A stretch of DNA of 52,992 nt from a candidate division WOR-3 bacterium (GTDB lineage: Bacteria > Hydrothermota > UBA3072), in the NCBI GenBank assembly GCA_039804165.1, contig JBDRZZ010000011.1, positions 1 to 52,992 on the forward strand, read 5' to 3'. The notes beneath the pieces were generated by a model. That model made no database searches. It was not told the origin of the DNA and saw nothing but the letters and a program-made list of their open reading frames with translations. The position numbers and the translations under genes were made by a program. Positions 8,501 to 15,865 of this stretch are shown piece after piece. Every line of letters begins with the position of its first letter. Position 1 is the first letter of the stretch.

Positions 8501-10175
8501 CTTTATCTACTCCTTTTTCCGAGTTATAGAGTGAACTTTCAAGAATATAAGTCTTAAATGGTGAAATGTTTTGCTCTTCTTCTTTTTCATTCACTTTCTC
8601 TTTTATCGCTACGACCTTAGGTTGATATTTTTCTTTTTCTTTCTCTTCCCATTTTAGTTCATAACGAATCAATCCATCCTTATACCAGCCCCATAATACT
8701 TTTATGTCAACCTCAAAGGCATAATCACCGAGTCTATTATTTTTTAGAATCTCCTTTATCCCATTCTCTAATTGAGTTTCCTTATTTTCTCTTTTTTTCT
8801 CGCCTATTTTTGGTTCTACCACAATAACTTTTGCAGATTTATTTTTCCTCAACTGTATATTTTTAGGCTCTGAATCTGCGTATAAAACGCATTCATAGAG
8901 GTCAATCAGAGTATCATTTGCCTCATAGTCATTAGCCTGATAATCAAGTGTTTCATCTACAAAAGTAACTACTTGGTTGAAATCTCTGATGTTGAAATTT
9001 CTATTTCTTTTTAACCATTCTAATGTTTTTGTTAGACTCTCTTTTTCATAAGGTAAATGTCCTTTATCGTCCTCTACAGGGAAAATAATCATCTCTCCTT
9101 TTTCACCATTATATCTTGCACATCTTCCGGCTCTCTGGATTAGTGAATCTGCTGGAGCAAGTTCGGTGAGTAAAAGCTCTGCAGAAAAATCAATACCTGC
9201 TTCAAGAACTTGAGTTGATACAACTACACCTACACCTTTAGGAACTTTTATTTCTCCATTTTTCTTCTGGGGAAGCAAAGAAAGAGCTTTATATTCGTGT
9301 GCTCTTCGCTCGAGCCTTGTAAAACGAGAGTGAAGGAGGACAATTTGATCATTGTTTAGTTTGAGCCTCTTTTTAATTTCCTCATAAACTTTCTGTGCTT
9401 TTTTGACCTGGTTTAGGACGATCAATGTCTTATGTTTTTTTATTAACTTGAAGATTGAGTCAGGAATATTTAGTTCGCCGTTTTCAATAACTAAAGGCTT
9501 TTTTTCAATTTTAATGTTAACGGTGGTATAAAAGGGGACCTCACCAAAAATTTTTTGCTTGGTATCAAGTGGGATATTTTCAAAGAGACTTTTTTCCAAT
9601 GTCTGAGGCATTGTTGCGGTCATTAAGATAAAGGGAATTTTACTCTGGTAAAGTATTTCCATTATTGCCCGCATTATAGAAAAAGTAAACTCGTCCCTGT
9701 ACATATGGGCTTCATCGAAGACTACAATTGAGGATGCAATAGAACCAGCGGGTAAATCTATGTGTTTTCCCACCTGTTTGCTTGTTCTGGCGAAACCGTA
9801 AAGAAACTGGTCAAGGGTAGTGACTATAATGTCGTCAATAAAGAATGGAGAATTCGGCGTATCTCCGTGTTGAATTTGAACAGAAATATATGGAGAAACT
9901 TTTTTTGCATAACCTTCAATCCTTTTGGCGATTGAATCGGCAAGGACTCTCATAGGAAGGACATAGATTAATCGTGGAGCAAAGAAATTATTTTCCAAAA
10001 ACTGATTGAGAAATGGAGCGATTAGTGCTTCTGTTTTTCCAGAACCAGTTGGCGCTTTAACCAATAATGGAAAATTGAATTTTTCCCAATTTTCAAATAT
10101 TTTCCATACTTGTTCTTGGTGAGAGTAAGGTTCGGAAATTTTTAAAAAGTTTTTATAAAACTCTTTGAATTTCAT
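8481..10175 (-). CDS. cas3: Cas3' DExH-box helicase
   Basis: This 564-residue SF2 helicase has Walker A APTGSGKT at 41-48 and a DEAH box at 154-157 (VVFDEAHMYRDEF). Motif III is MTATMPQTL, followed by VLNQVKKA, the motif V region VGVVVSTQVLEAGIDFSAE and motif VI QRAGRCARYNG. The overall pattern is that of CRISPR-type Cas3 helicases, which unwind DNA for the HD nuclease. It is flanked upstream by a non-cas gene (4-nt ATGA overlap) and downstream by its HD partner (20-nt overlap). No Cas8, Cas5 or Cas7 of a type I Cascade is present in the window, which is odd for a Cas3 pair. Confidence 0.9.
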   Translation of the reverse strand: MKFKEFYKNFLKISEPYSHQEQVWKIFENWEKFNFPLLVKAPTGSGKTEALIAPFLNQFLENNFFAPRLIYVLPMRVLADSIAKRIEGYAKKVSPYISVQIQHGDTPNSPFFIDDIIVTTLDQFLYGFARTSKQVGKHIDLPAGSIASSIVVFDEAHMYRDEFTFSIMRAIMEILYQSKIPFILMTATMPQTLEKSLFENIPLDTKQKIFGEVPFYTTVNIKIEKKPLVIENGELNIPDSIFKLIKKHKTLIVLNQVKKAQKVYEEIKKRLKLNNDQIVLLHSRFTRLERRAHEYKALSLLPQKKNGEIKVPKGVGVVVSTQVLEAGIDFSAELLLTELAPADSLIQRAGRCARYNGEKGEMIIFPVEDDKGHLPYEKESLTKTLEWLKRNRNFNIRDFNQVVTFVDETLDYQANDYEANDTLIDLYECVLYADSEPKNIQLRKNKSAKVIVVEPKIGEKKRENKETQLENGIKEILKNNRLGDYAFEVDIKVLWGWYKDGLIRYELKWEEKEKEKYQPKVVAIKEKVNEKEEEQNISPFKTYILESSLYNSEKGVDKDAPIYI

Positions 10176-11107
10176 TTAATCTCCATTCTTACCTCAAACT
10201 TTACAAAATCTTGGAAAAACTCAGATTTTTTGAAAACCTTCTTTCTCCATGGACCTTCTTTTTCTATCTTTTTATCTACAAATCCAAAATATTCCATTAG
10301 GTCAAAAGTTCTCAAAATGTAACACAAACTTCTCTCATCTTCATTATCTTTTCTGGATAATTTCTCAATTTCTTCTTCATTGAAGAACTCCTCATAATAG
10401 GGAAGGTCATAAGAAAACCAATAAGATTTTAGAGGGAATACCTCCAAAAACTTCTGGGCATAAAATTCGCTTTCCCTATAAATATCTCCAAATTTGTGTA
10501 AGAGATAAAGAGAAAATAGAAATCCTTTTTGAATTATAAAATAGAAGAATTTATCCCAGTAGAAATAAGACCAATTTATTGAATTTATTGCAATATCTAT
10601 GTAACTTAGAAATCTTTCGTAAGAAGAGTGTTTAATAAACTCTTTTTCTTTAAAAACCAACGTTCTTTTCCCTTTTTCAAAAAATTCTCTATTAAAAGTT
10701 ATAATGTTTCTTATTCTAAATAAATGGGTAACTGCTTCTTCAGAGGTAATCTTCTGTTCGCTACCACGATGAAATTCATAATTTTCAAAAATTTTACAAG
10801 AAAAGAATAAATTGTTAACATCTTTAAGTTTAAGATTTTTGTTCTTGGTGAGCTTTAGCTTTCCCCCGTTTGCCTTAAGGATTCCAACAAGTTTTTCTTC
10901 CAGATCTAATATTGGGGTTTTTAGTAATTTTTCCTCAGGGATGTTTTTGTTAAATTGAAGGAAAGGACTTAAAGATTTAAAATCTTCAAAAGTAAGTAAT
11001 TTAAACATTTGTAAGGGTGATAATCCATAAAATTCCTCGGATGGCGTCTCTTTTACCTTTTCTATAAACTCTAAGAATTCTTTTACTAAATCATAGTCGC
11101 CTGTCAA
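10172..11107 (-). CDS. Uncharacterised protein coupled to the cas operon (GLSPxQM family)
   Basis: This 311-residue protein matches no Cas family I recognise. Its N-terminal part (VKETPSEEFYGLSPLQMFKLL, then LKANGGKLKLTKNKNLKLKDV) resembles a family of uncharacterised bacterial proteins often seen beside pRiA4b ORF-3-like genes. The rest is rich in aromatic residues and lysine and looks helical. It starts with TTG (TTGA overlap with the upstream stop) behind a GGAGG site and ends in an ATGA overlap with cas3. It is therefore translated together with the cas genes. Function is unknown. It could be an accessory CRISPR protein or a passenger of the preceding DUF gene. Confidence 0.6.
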   Translation of the reverse strand: MTGDYDLVKEFLEFIEKVKETPSEEFYGLSPLQMFKLLTFEDFKSLSPFLQFNKNIPEEKLLKTPILDLEEKLVGILKANGGKLKLTKNKNLKLKDVNNLFFSCKIFENYEFHRGSEQKITSEEAVTHLFRIRNIITFNREFFEKGKRTLVFKEKEFIKHSSYERFLSYIDIAINSINWSYFYWDKFFYFIIQKGFLFSLYLLHKFGDIYRESEFYAQKFLEVFPLKSYWFSYDLPYYEEFFNEEEIEKLSRKDNEDERSLCYILRTFDLMEYFGFVDKKIEKEGPWRKKVFKKSEFFQDFVKFEVRMEIK

Positions 11108-12138
11108 AATAACCTCCTTCTAAACAGTTCTTTTTTAGCTTCTTCTAATTCTTTAAGGCTTTCTATTACCATTAGCTCGATTTCTAATTCCTTTGCAATT
11201 TGTTTAAATAATAAGTAACATTCTTTCTTTTTTACAAGAATCCTCAAGGGAGTTATCCTTTTGAATTCTATTATGTCTAAGAACTTATTAAGAAATTCCT
11301 TAAGGTATTCCCGGGATTTGGATAGTTGGAAATCTATAATTAAGCCTGATAAGTGGTCAATGAATAAACATACAAGGGGATAATATGGCACTTCCTCTTC
11401 TTTTTCTTGAATTGTAAAAGGTGCATAAAAGAAATCAATTTCCCATTCACCTTCTTTTGAGTTAATACTTTCTTTCGCTTCTTTTATAGAATAATCATCT
11501 ATGATTGGGATTTTTATCACTTCTGGTTTGAATTCTGGTCTTATCCACTTTTCTTCCCATTTAATTTTCTTTCCCTTTTTCTCTGGAGTCATCACAAATA
11601 ATAATCCCTTTTGGGGAGGTGTAAAAAGTGTTTCGTTTTTCTTGAAAAGCAAAGCAACATTTTTGGCTTGTTCTAACATAATTGTTAAAAATCGCACTTC
11701 TTCTTTTGTAAGAAACCAAGGATAAAAACCGGGTTTATATCTTCTAAATATAGGCCATTGATTTTCTCCTTGAAATTTTAATTCAAGTCTTTCGATAACT
11801 TCTAGGTCTTTTTTATGTAGAACTTCTTTATTGACAAATGAAGCTACAAGGCAATCTTGAACATAAAGTATTTCTGAATCAAAGGAAGCTTCTTCTTGAG
11901 TTAGCATTTTGAGATAGCTTTTTAGCCCTTCTTCTCCAAGGTAGACATTTAAGGAAAAAAATTCTCCAAGATTTCCCAAAACACTACAATATCCTATTTC
12001 TTTTGTTTCTGGGTCTTGAACCCCAAATAGGTCTGTGTCAAACATCCAGTTCCAACACTCTATGTCTCTAAAATCTACGGCTGCAGTATATAGTTTCTCC
12101 CATTCTTCTAATGTTATGTCTTTTGTTATTTTACTCAC
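11104..12138 (-). CDS. DUF7309/DUF6930-like protein embedded in the cas operon
   Basis: This 344-residue protein has an N-terminal block WEKLYTAAVDFRDIECWNWM then FDTDLFGVQDPETKEIGYCS, which I recognise as the pattern of the DUF7309 family. The C-terminal half (about 180-340) resembles the DUF6930-type partner domain. Neither has an established function. The frame is open 30 codons further upstream into cas6, but a GTG at 12138 with AGGGAG about 6 nt before it gives a normal coupled start just ahead of the cas6 stop (8-nt overlap), so it was chosen. It forms a TTGA-overlapping pair with the next gene. It is not a described cas gene. Family names are from memory of the motif and should be checked by profile search. 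Confidence 0.6.
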   Translation of the reverse strand: MSKITKDITLEEWEKLYTAAVDFRDIECWNWMFDTDLFGVQDPETKEIGYCSVLGNLGEFFSLNVYLGEEGLKSYLKMLTQEEASFDSEILYVQDCLVASFVNKEVLHKKDLEVIERLELKFQGENQWPIFRRYKPGFYPWFLTKEEVRFLTIMLEQAKNVALLFKKNETLFTPPQKGLLFVMTPEKKGKKIKWEEKWIRPEFKPEVIKIPIIDDYSIKEAKESINSKEGEWEIDFFYAPFTIQEKEEEVPYYPLVCLFIDHLSGLIIDFQLSKSREYLKEFLNKFLDIIEFKRITPLRILVKKKECYLLFKQIAKELEIELMVIESLKELEEAKKELFRRRLF

Positions 12139-12907
12139 TTTTGCTCCCTTCTTTGCCATGGAGATTAAGGATCTCGAACATTCCAAAACCTTCTGAATTT
12201 TTCGCTCCAATCCCTGCATTCCAGGCAAGTTTTAACATTTCTGGATGGCTTTTGAGTGTATATACTCCAAGCCATCCTTTTATTACATATTTGTTTTTGT
12301 AATAGGTGATTTGTTCGCTATTTTTGCTCAACTTTTCTGGGATTATTTTGAATTCCTGAGAGGGTGGTTGACATTTGTATAAAGCTTTGTATTTTCTCTT
12401 GATGTTTTCGGAAACTAGCTCTGAAAATTCTGATTCACGAGGATGAAAATAATATGTTTTTTTCTTTCCTATTTTATCTTCTAAGGTTCTGTAAACTGTT
12501 ATGGGCGAGAGCATCTTTACTGTTATTTCTTCTCCAAAAGTTGGAGTTATACCTATTTCTATAGAGTGGACATACACTCTTTGCTCTCCTATCCATAACT
12601 CAGGCTTTTTTAAGAGTTCTGTTGCATACGATTCAAGGAAATCACTTAGAGGAGAGGAAACCCAAAATTCAAAATTATCTTTAAAAATGAGAGTTTTAGT
12701 CTCTTTCTCGTAAATGGATTTTCCTGAAATTCTTGAAAAGGTAAACATTTTGAAAGTTCTTTTCCCTAATGAGTAACCCTTCCCATGAAGAAAATCTGAG
12801 AGATTTTTAGAAATATTTCGGTAAATAAAAGACTGGATAAGATAATTGTAGTTCACAGGAATCTTAAATAAACTATTTTCAGGTAAAAAATTTATTCTAA
12901 TTCTCAT
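12131..12907 (-). CDS. cas6: Cas6 crRNA-processing endoribonuclease
   Basis: This 258-residue protein starts MRIRINFLPENSLFKIPVNY and contains LIQSFIYRNISKNLSDFLHG near the N-terminus. It ends with the glycine-rich loop AWNAGIGAKNSEGFGMFEIL, the defining Cas6 feature. Cas6 cuts the pre-crRNA within the repeat to release units for the Cmr complex. It is the first gene of the operon, preceded by a promoter-like sequence and without a clear Shine-Dalgarno site. The repeat array it would process is not in this window. Confidence 0.93.
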   Translation of the reverse strand: MRIRINFLPENSLFKIPVNYNYLIQSFIYRNISKNLSDFLHGKGYSLGKRTFKMFTFSRISGKSIYEKETKTLIFKDNFEFWVSSPLSDFLESYATELLKKPELWIGEQRVYVHSIEIGITPTFGEEITVKMLSPITVYRTLEDKIGKKKTYYFHPRESEFSELVSENIKRKYKALYKCQPPSQEFKIIPEKLSKNSEQITYYKNKYVIKGWLGVYTLKSHPEMLKLAWNAGIGAKNSEGFGMFEILNLHGKEGSKSE

Positions 12908-12931
12908 ATTTACTAATTTTAATAATTAATA

Positions 12932-12959
12932 AGTTTAAACATAATTATTGAGTTGTCAA
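12932..12959 (-). promoter_or_regulatory. Predicted promoter of the cas6-cmr operon
   Basis: On the minus strand TTGACA (12954-12959) is followed after 16 nt by TAAACT (12932-12937), 24 nt before the cas6 ATG. The consensus -35 box and the 16-nt spacer match the other promoters in the window. The -10 box is only 4/6 and the region is AT-rich, so confidence is moderate. Confidence 0.5.
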
Positions 12960-13005
12960 TAGGAAAAATTATTTTTGAAGAAGAAATTATATGTAACAAA
13001 GAATT

Positions 13006-14313
13006 CTATTTAGATTTTTTCTCTATATTTTTTAGAGTTGCGAGAGAAGCTTTTCTCATTATTAGGTTAATTGGGATGTATAGTATTGCTATTTTTCTTA
13101 GGTGGAAGGTTCTTTTAAATATTGAGTTTAGGGAGGAGAGTTGTTTTCTTGCCCAAAGATAACCTTCTTGCAGTTCTTCTTTTTTCATAAGTTTTGGAAT
13201 AAATACCGTTTCGCCATTTGTGTATTTTTCCCAGTTATAGTCTATTATTCTTTTTTCTTTTTCAAATTTTTTGTATAGTCGGGTTCCTGGAAGAGGGGTA
13301 AGGATTGAAAGACTTGGTAGCTCTATCTGGGTTCTTTCTATGAAAGAGACTGTTTCTTCAAAAACGTTTTTCTTATCAGAATCAAAGCCAAATATAAAGG
13401 CTCCTATAATTCCAATTCCATAATCGTGTATTATTTTTATTGATTCTTTGTAGTTTTCTACAATATTAATATTTTTCCCGACTTCTTTAAGAGAACTTGG
13501 GGAAACTGATTCGAACCCAATGAAAAGTGATAAGCAACCGCTTTTTGCTGCAAGGTTTAGGAGTTCTTTATTTTTTGCAATAGTTATAGAAGCTTGCCCA
13601 AACCATTTTATGTTTAAAGGTATTAGAGCTTTGAATAGTTCTTTGGCATAATTTAGATTACCTATAATATTGTCATCTACGAAGAATATTAAGGTATGTC
13701 TTTTAAATCTTTTAATTTCTTGAATAACAATAGGAATGGGTTTTACTCTGTGGGTTTCTCCAAAGAAATTTGTTACACTACAGAAGTCGCAATTGAAAGG
13801 GCATCCACGAGTGGTTTGAATCATTTGGATTTCGTCATAGTATTTGTTTTTATTTTCGTATAAATCTATTCTTGGTGGATGGATTTTAGTAAGGTCTGGC
13901 TTTTTCTTTGAGTGATAGAATTTTTTCAGTTTTCCTCTTTTGAAATCCCTAATTAAATTTTCAATTTGTCCTTCTGCTTCTCCAATTACAACTGAATCTG
14001 CGTGTTTTATAGCTTCTTCTGGTAATGTAGAAGGGTGTATTCCTCCTATTATGACTGGAACTCCCTTTTTTCTAAATTTATCAGCGATTTCATAAGCACG
14101 TGGTGCTGTTGAAGTTATGGAGGTTATGCCTACAAGATCCACCTTCTCGTTGTAGTTAATTTCCTCTATGCTGTCGTTTATTATCTCAATTTTATCCTCT
14201 TTGGGAAATAAAGCTGCAATAGTTGTAAGGGTTAAGCGAGAAAAATTTATTGCCTTTTCTCGCTTGCTTACAAATTTTACAGGAGAGCGCGGCGAGATCA
14301 ATTTAATAAACAT
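13006..14313 (-). CDS. B12-binding-domain radical SAM protein of unknown substrate
   Basis: This 435-residue enzyme of the class with an N-terminal cobalamin-binding domain (about 1-150: VDLVGITSITSTAPRAYEIA, VIIGGIHPSTLPEEAIKHAD, VIGEAEG) is followed by a radical SAM barrel. The [4Fe-4S] motif CPFNCDFC lies at 171-178 (CxxxCxxC). The FVDDNI, IGFESVSP and LTPLPGTRLY segments are typical of this family. The C-terminal 80 residues resemble the DUF4070-type cap seen in many family members. The substrate cannot be told from sequence; relatives methylate or rearrange lipids, hopanoids or cofactors. It has its own AAGGAAGGAG ribosome site and lies between the cas operon and the RRM gene, with no obvious functional link to either. 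Confidence 0.85.
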   Translation of the reverse strand: MFIKLISPRSPVKFVSKREKAINFSRLTLTTIAALFPKEDKIEIINDSIEEINYNEKVDLVGITSITSTAPRAYEIADKFRKKGVPVIIGGIHPSTLPEEAIKHADSVVIGEAEGQIENLIRDFKRGKLKKFYHSKKKPDLTKIHPPRIDLYENKNKYYDEIQMIQTTRGCPFNCDFCSVTNFFGETHRVKPIPIVIQEIKRFKRHTLIFFVDDNIIGNLNYAKELFKALIPLNIKWFGQASITIAKNKELLNLAAKSGCLSLFIGFESVSPSSLKEVGKNINIVENYKESIKIIHDYGIGIIGAFIFGFDSDKKNVFEETVSFIERTQIELPSLSILTPLPGTRLYKKFEKEKRIIDYNWEKYTNGETVFIPKLMKKEELQEGYLWARKQLSSLNSIFKRTFHLRKIAILYIPINLIMRKASLATLKNIEKKSK

Positions 14314-14385
14314 TTTATAACTCCTTCCTTAATTAAAAAGGATTTTTTAAAAGGGATTTATGTGAAGAAAAATTTTTACTAAGTG

Positions 14386-14400
14386 TTTACCTCCGGTAAA
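14386..14400 (-). other. Small perfect hairpin between the RRM and radical SAM genes
   Basis: TTTACC and GGTAAA form a 6-bp stem around a 3-nt loop, 66 nt after the RRM stop codon. An A-run and then a T-run follow about 8 nt later on the minus strand. It may be a weak terminator or RNA stabiliser. It shares the core TACCTCCG with the leader hairpin on the other side of the RRM gene. Confidence 0.35.
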
Positions 14401-14465
14401 TAGTTCTGTGCTCTTTTAATAAAGAAAAATACAATTCTTTAGAGCAACTGGAAAAATAAGTCAAA

Positions 14466-14747
14466 TTATACTCTACCTCTTCTTCTATTTTTTCGCGGAT
14501 TTTGTGTGCGAGGACGTGCTTTATTCACGATTATCTCTCTACCTTTAAGTTCTTTTCCGTTAAGTCCGTTTATTGCAGCTTCTGCCTCAGTTTCCTGTGG
14601 CATTTCTACAAACCCAAAACCTCTTGATCTTCCTGTGTACTTGTCTTTGATGATACTGACTGTTGTTGTCTTACCATAAGCTTCAAAAGCTGCTCTAAGC
14701 TCCTCTTCTGTTAAGTCCCACGGAATGTTTCCTACATAAATGTTCAT
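14466..14747 (-). CDS. RRM-type RNA-binding protein
   Basis: This 93-residue single-RRM protein has RNP2 IYVGNIPWDL at 3-12 and RNP1 RGFGFVEMP at about 43-51, followed by AINGLNGKELKGREIIVNKA and a basic tail (RPRTQNPRKNRRRGRV). Such small bacterial RRM proteins are thought to act as RNA chaperones, often cold- or stress-induced (family knowledge). The AAGGAGG site stands about 6 nt before the ATG. The predicted promoter lies about 180 nt upstream, giving a long untranslated leader with a hairpin, as in other autoregulated RNA-chaperone genes. Confidence 0.92.
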   Translation of the reverse strand: MNIYVGNIPWDLTEEELRAAFEAYGKTTTVSIIKDKYTGRSRGFGFVEMPQETEAEAAINGLNGKELKGREIIVNKARPRTQNPRKNRRRGRV

Positions 14748-14799
14748 TCTGCCTCCTTTGTGGTTAGAATGTTTTTGTTTTAAAAATATAACCTCTTCT

Positions 14800-14824
14800 A
14801 AATACCTCCGTGGAGAAAGTATTT
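14800..14824 (-). promoter_or_regulatory. Leader hairpin upstream of the RRM gene
   Basis: AAATAC and GTATTT pair (14800-14805 with 14819-14824), and an inner CTCC/GGAG pair is separated by a small bulge. The structure lies midway in the predicted 170-nt leader of the RRM gene and exposes or hides a GGAGGTA sequence. It could be a regulatory element for the RNA-binding protein; this is inference from position and symmetry. Confidence 0.4.
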
Positions 14825-14924
14825 AGAAAATTGACCTTAATCTGTAAGGAAAATTTTTAAATTGTTGATTTAAAGCTAAGAATCCTTAAGATTATAAAGG
14901 TCTTGTTATATTTTCTTTAATAAT

Positions 14925-14952
14925 AAGATATATAAATTTTGTGATAAGTCAA
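14925..14952 (-). promoter_or_regulatory. Predicted promoter of the RRM gene (long leader)
   Basis: Minus-strand TTGACT (14947-14952), 16 nt, TATCTT (14925-14930). The same -10 sequence and spacing occur in front of the 5S rRNA gene. Start of transcription is expected near 14918, giving about 170 nt of leader. The 359-nt gap 14748-15106 otherwise holds only the hairpin at 14800-14824 and the divergent sufC promoter. Confidence 0.55.
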
Positions 14953-15068
14953 GGGTAAAAAGGGAAAATAATTTAGAATGTAGACTTTGAACCTTAAAAG
15001 ATAGCAAAGAAGAATTAACAAAGGCTAAAAAACAAGAGGCAAGAAACAAGATTTTTTCTAAAAATAGC

Positions 15069-15096
15069 TTGACTTTCTCTTTTTCTTGTTTAAAAT
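15069..15096 (+). promoter_or_regulatory. Predicted promoter of the sufC operon
   Basis: TTGACT (15069-15074), 16 nt, TAAAAT (15091-15096). The ATG at 15107 begins only 10 nt after the -10 box, so the mRNA would have at most a few untranslated bases. Confidence 0.65.
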
Positions 15097-15106
15097 TTAT
15101 TCCGAT

Positions 15107-15865
15107 ATGTCTTATGTAGAAAAAGTGAATGTTCTTCTAGAGATTAAGAATCTTTCAGTAGAAGTTGAAGGTAGTGTTCTTCTTAAGAATGTCAATATGC
15201 TTATAAAAGAAGGAGAAACCCATATTGTTTTTGGCCCAAATGGTTCTGGGAAGACTACTCTTGTAAATACTATTATGGGATTGCCTCAATATAATGTTAT
15301 TGAAGGTGATATAATTTATAAAGGTGATTCCATATTAGATTGGAGTATTACAAGAAGGGCAAGAGCAGGAATAGGCCTTGCTTTCCAACATCCTCCGAGT
15401 GTTGATGGTGTAACTCTTGATGTTCTGTTGGGAGCAATTACTAATAATAGAAAAATTTCTCAGGAAATTGCTAAGAAGGTCAAAATGGAAGCTTATTTAG
15501 AAAGGGAGGTAAATGTTGGTTTTTCAGGAGGAGAGAGAAAAAGAAACGAGCTTTTACAACTTTTAGCACAATCTCCCCAGCTTGTTTTATTTGATGAGCC
15601 TGATTCAGGTGTTGATATTGATAGTATAAAATTGATGATTGGTATTATGATGAAATTATTAGAAAAAAATAAGCCAATTAGAGAGAGGAAAAATGGAGGA
15701 ATAATTGTGACCCATTCGGGACAAATCCTTGAAGGGCTACATGCAGATAAGGGTTATGTAATTGTGGATGGGAAAATAGTGTGTTCTGGTCCACCTCTTG
15801 ATATTTTTGATCAGATAAAAAAATTTGGTTTCGAAAGATGCATAAAGGAGGCAAGAGAAAGATGA
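15107..15865 (+). CDS. sufC: SufC-like ABC ATPase for Fe-S cluster assembly (SmsC-like)
   Basis: This 252-residue cytosolic ABC ATPase powers the SufB-type scaffold. Walker A is FGPNGSGKTTL (residues about 42-52), the signature is FSGGERKRNELLQLL and Walker B is LVLFDEPDSGVDID, all typical of SufC. The frame is open from a TTG at 15086, but that codon lies inside the promoter spacer, so the ATG at 15107 was chosen. No Shine-Dalgarno site precedes it, which fits a leaderless mRNA. The stop overlaps the SufB-like gene by ATGA. No sufS, sufU or sufE follows. A two-gene set of this kind corresponds to the minimal SUF-like (SMS) systems known from anaerobes and archaea. Confidence 0.92.
   Translation: MSYVEKVNVLLEIKNLSVEVEGSVLLKNVNMLIKEGETHIVFGPNGSGKTTLVNTIMGLPQYNVIEGDIIYKGDSILDWSITRRARAGIGLAFQHPPSVDGVTLDVLLGAITNNRKISQEIAKKVKMEAYLEREVNVGFSGGERKRNELLQLLAQSPQLVLFDEPDSGVDIDSIKLMIGIMMKLLEKNKPIRERKNGGIIVTHSGQILEGLHADKGYVIVDGKIVCSGPPLDIFDQIKKFGFERCIKEARER

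Noticed and set aside
12139-12228. A longer start for the DUF7309-like protein, 30 codons into cas6
   Set aside because: The extension translates the cas6 glycine-loop region in another frame. The GTG at 12138 has an AGGGAG site and a normal overlap.
1-12907. A CRISPR repeat array linked to the type III-B genes
   Set aside because: No regularly spaced direct repeats are visible anywhere in the window. The array and cas1/cas2 must lie elsewhere or beyond the left edge.
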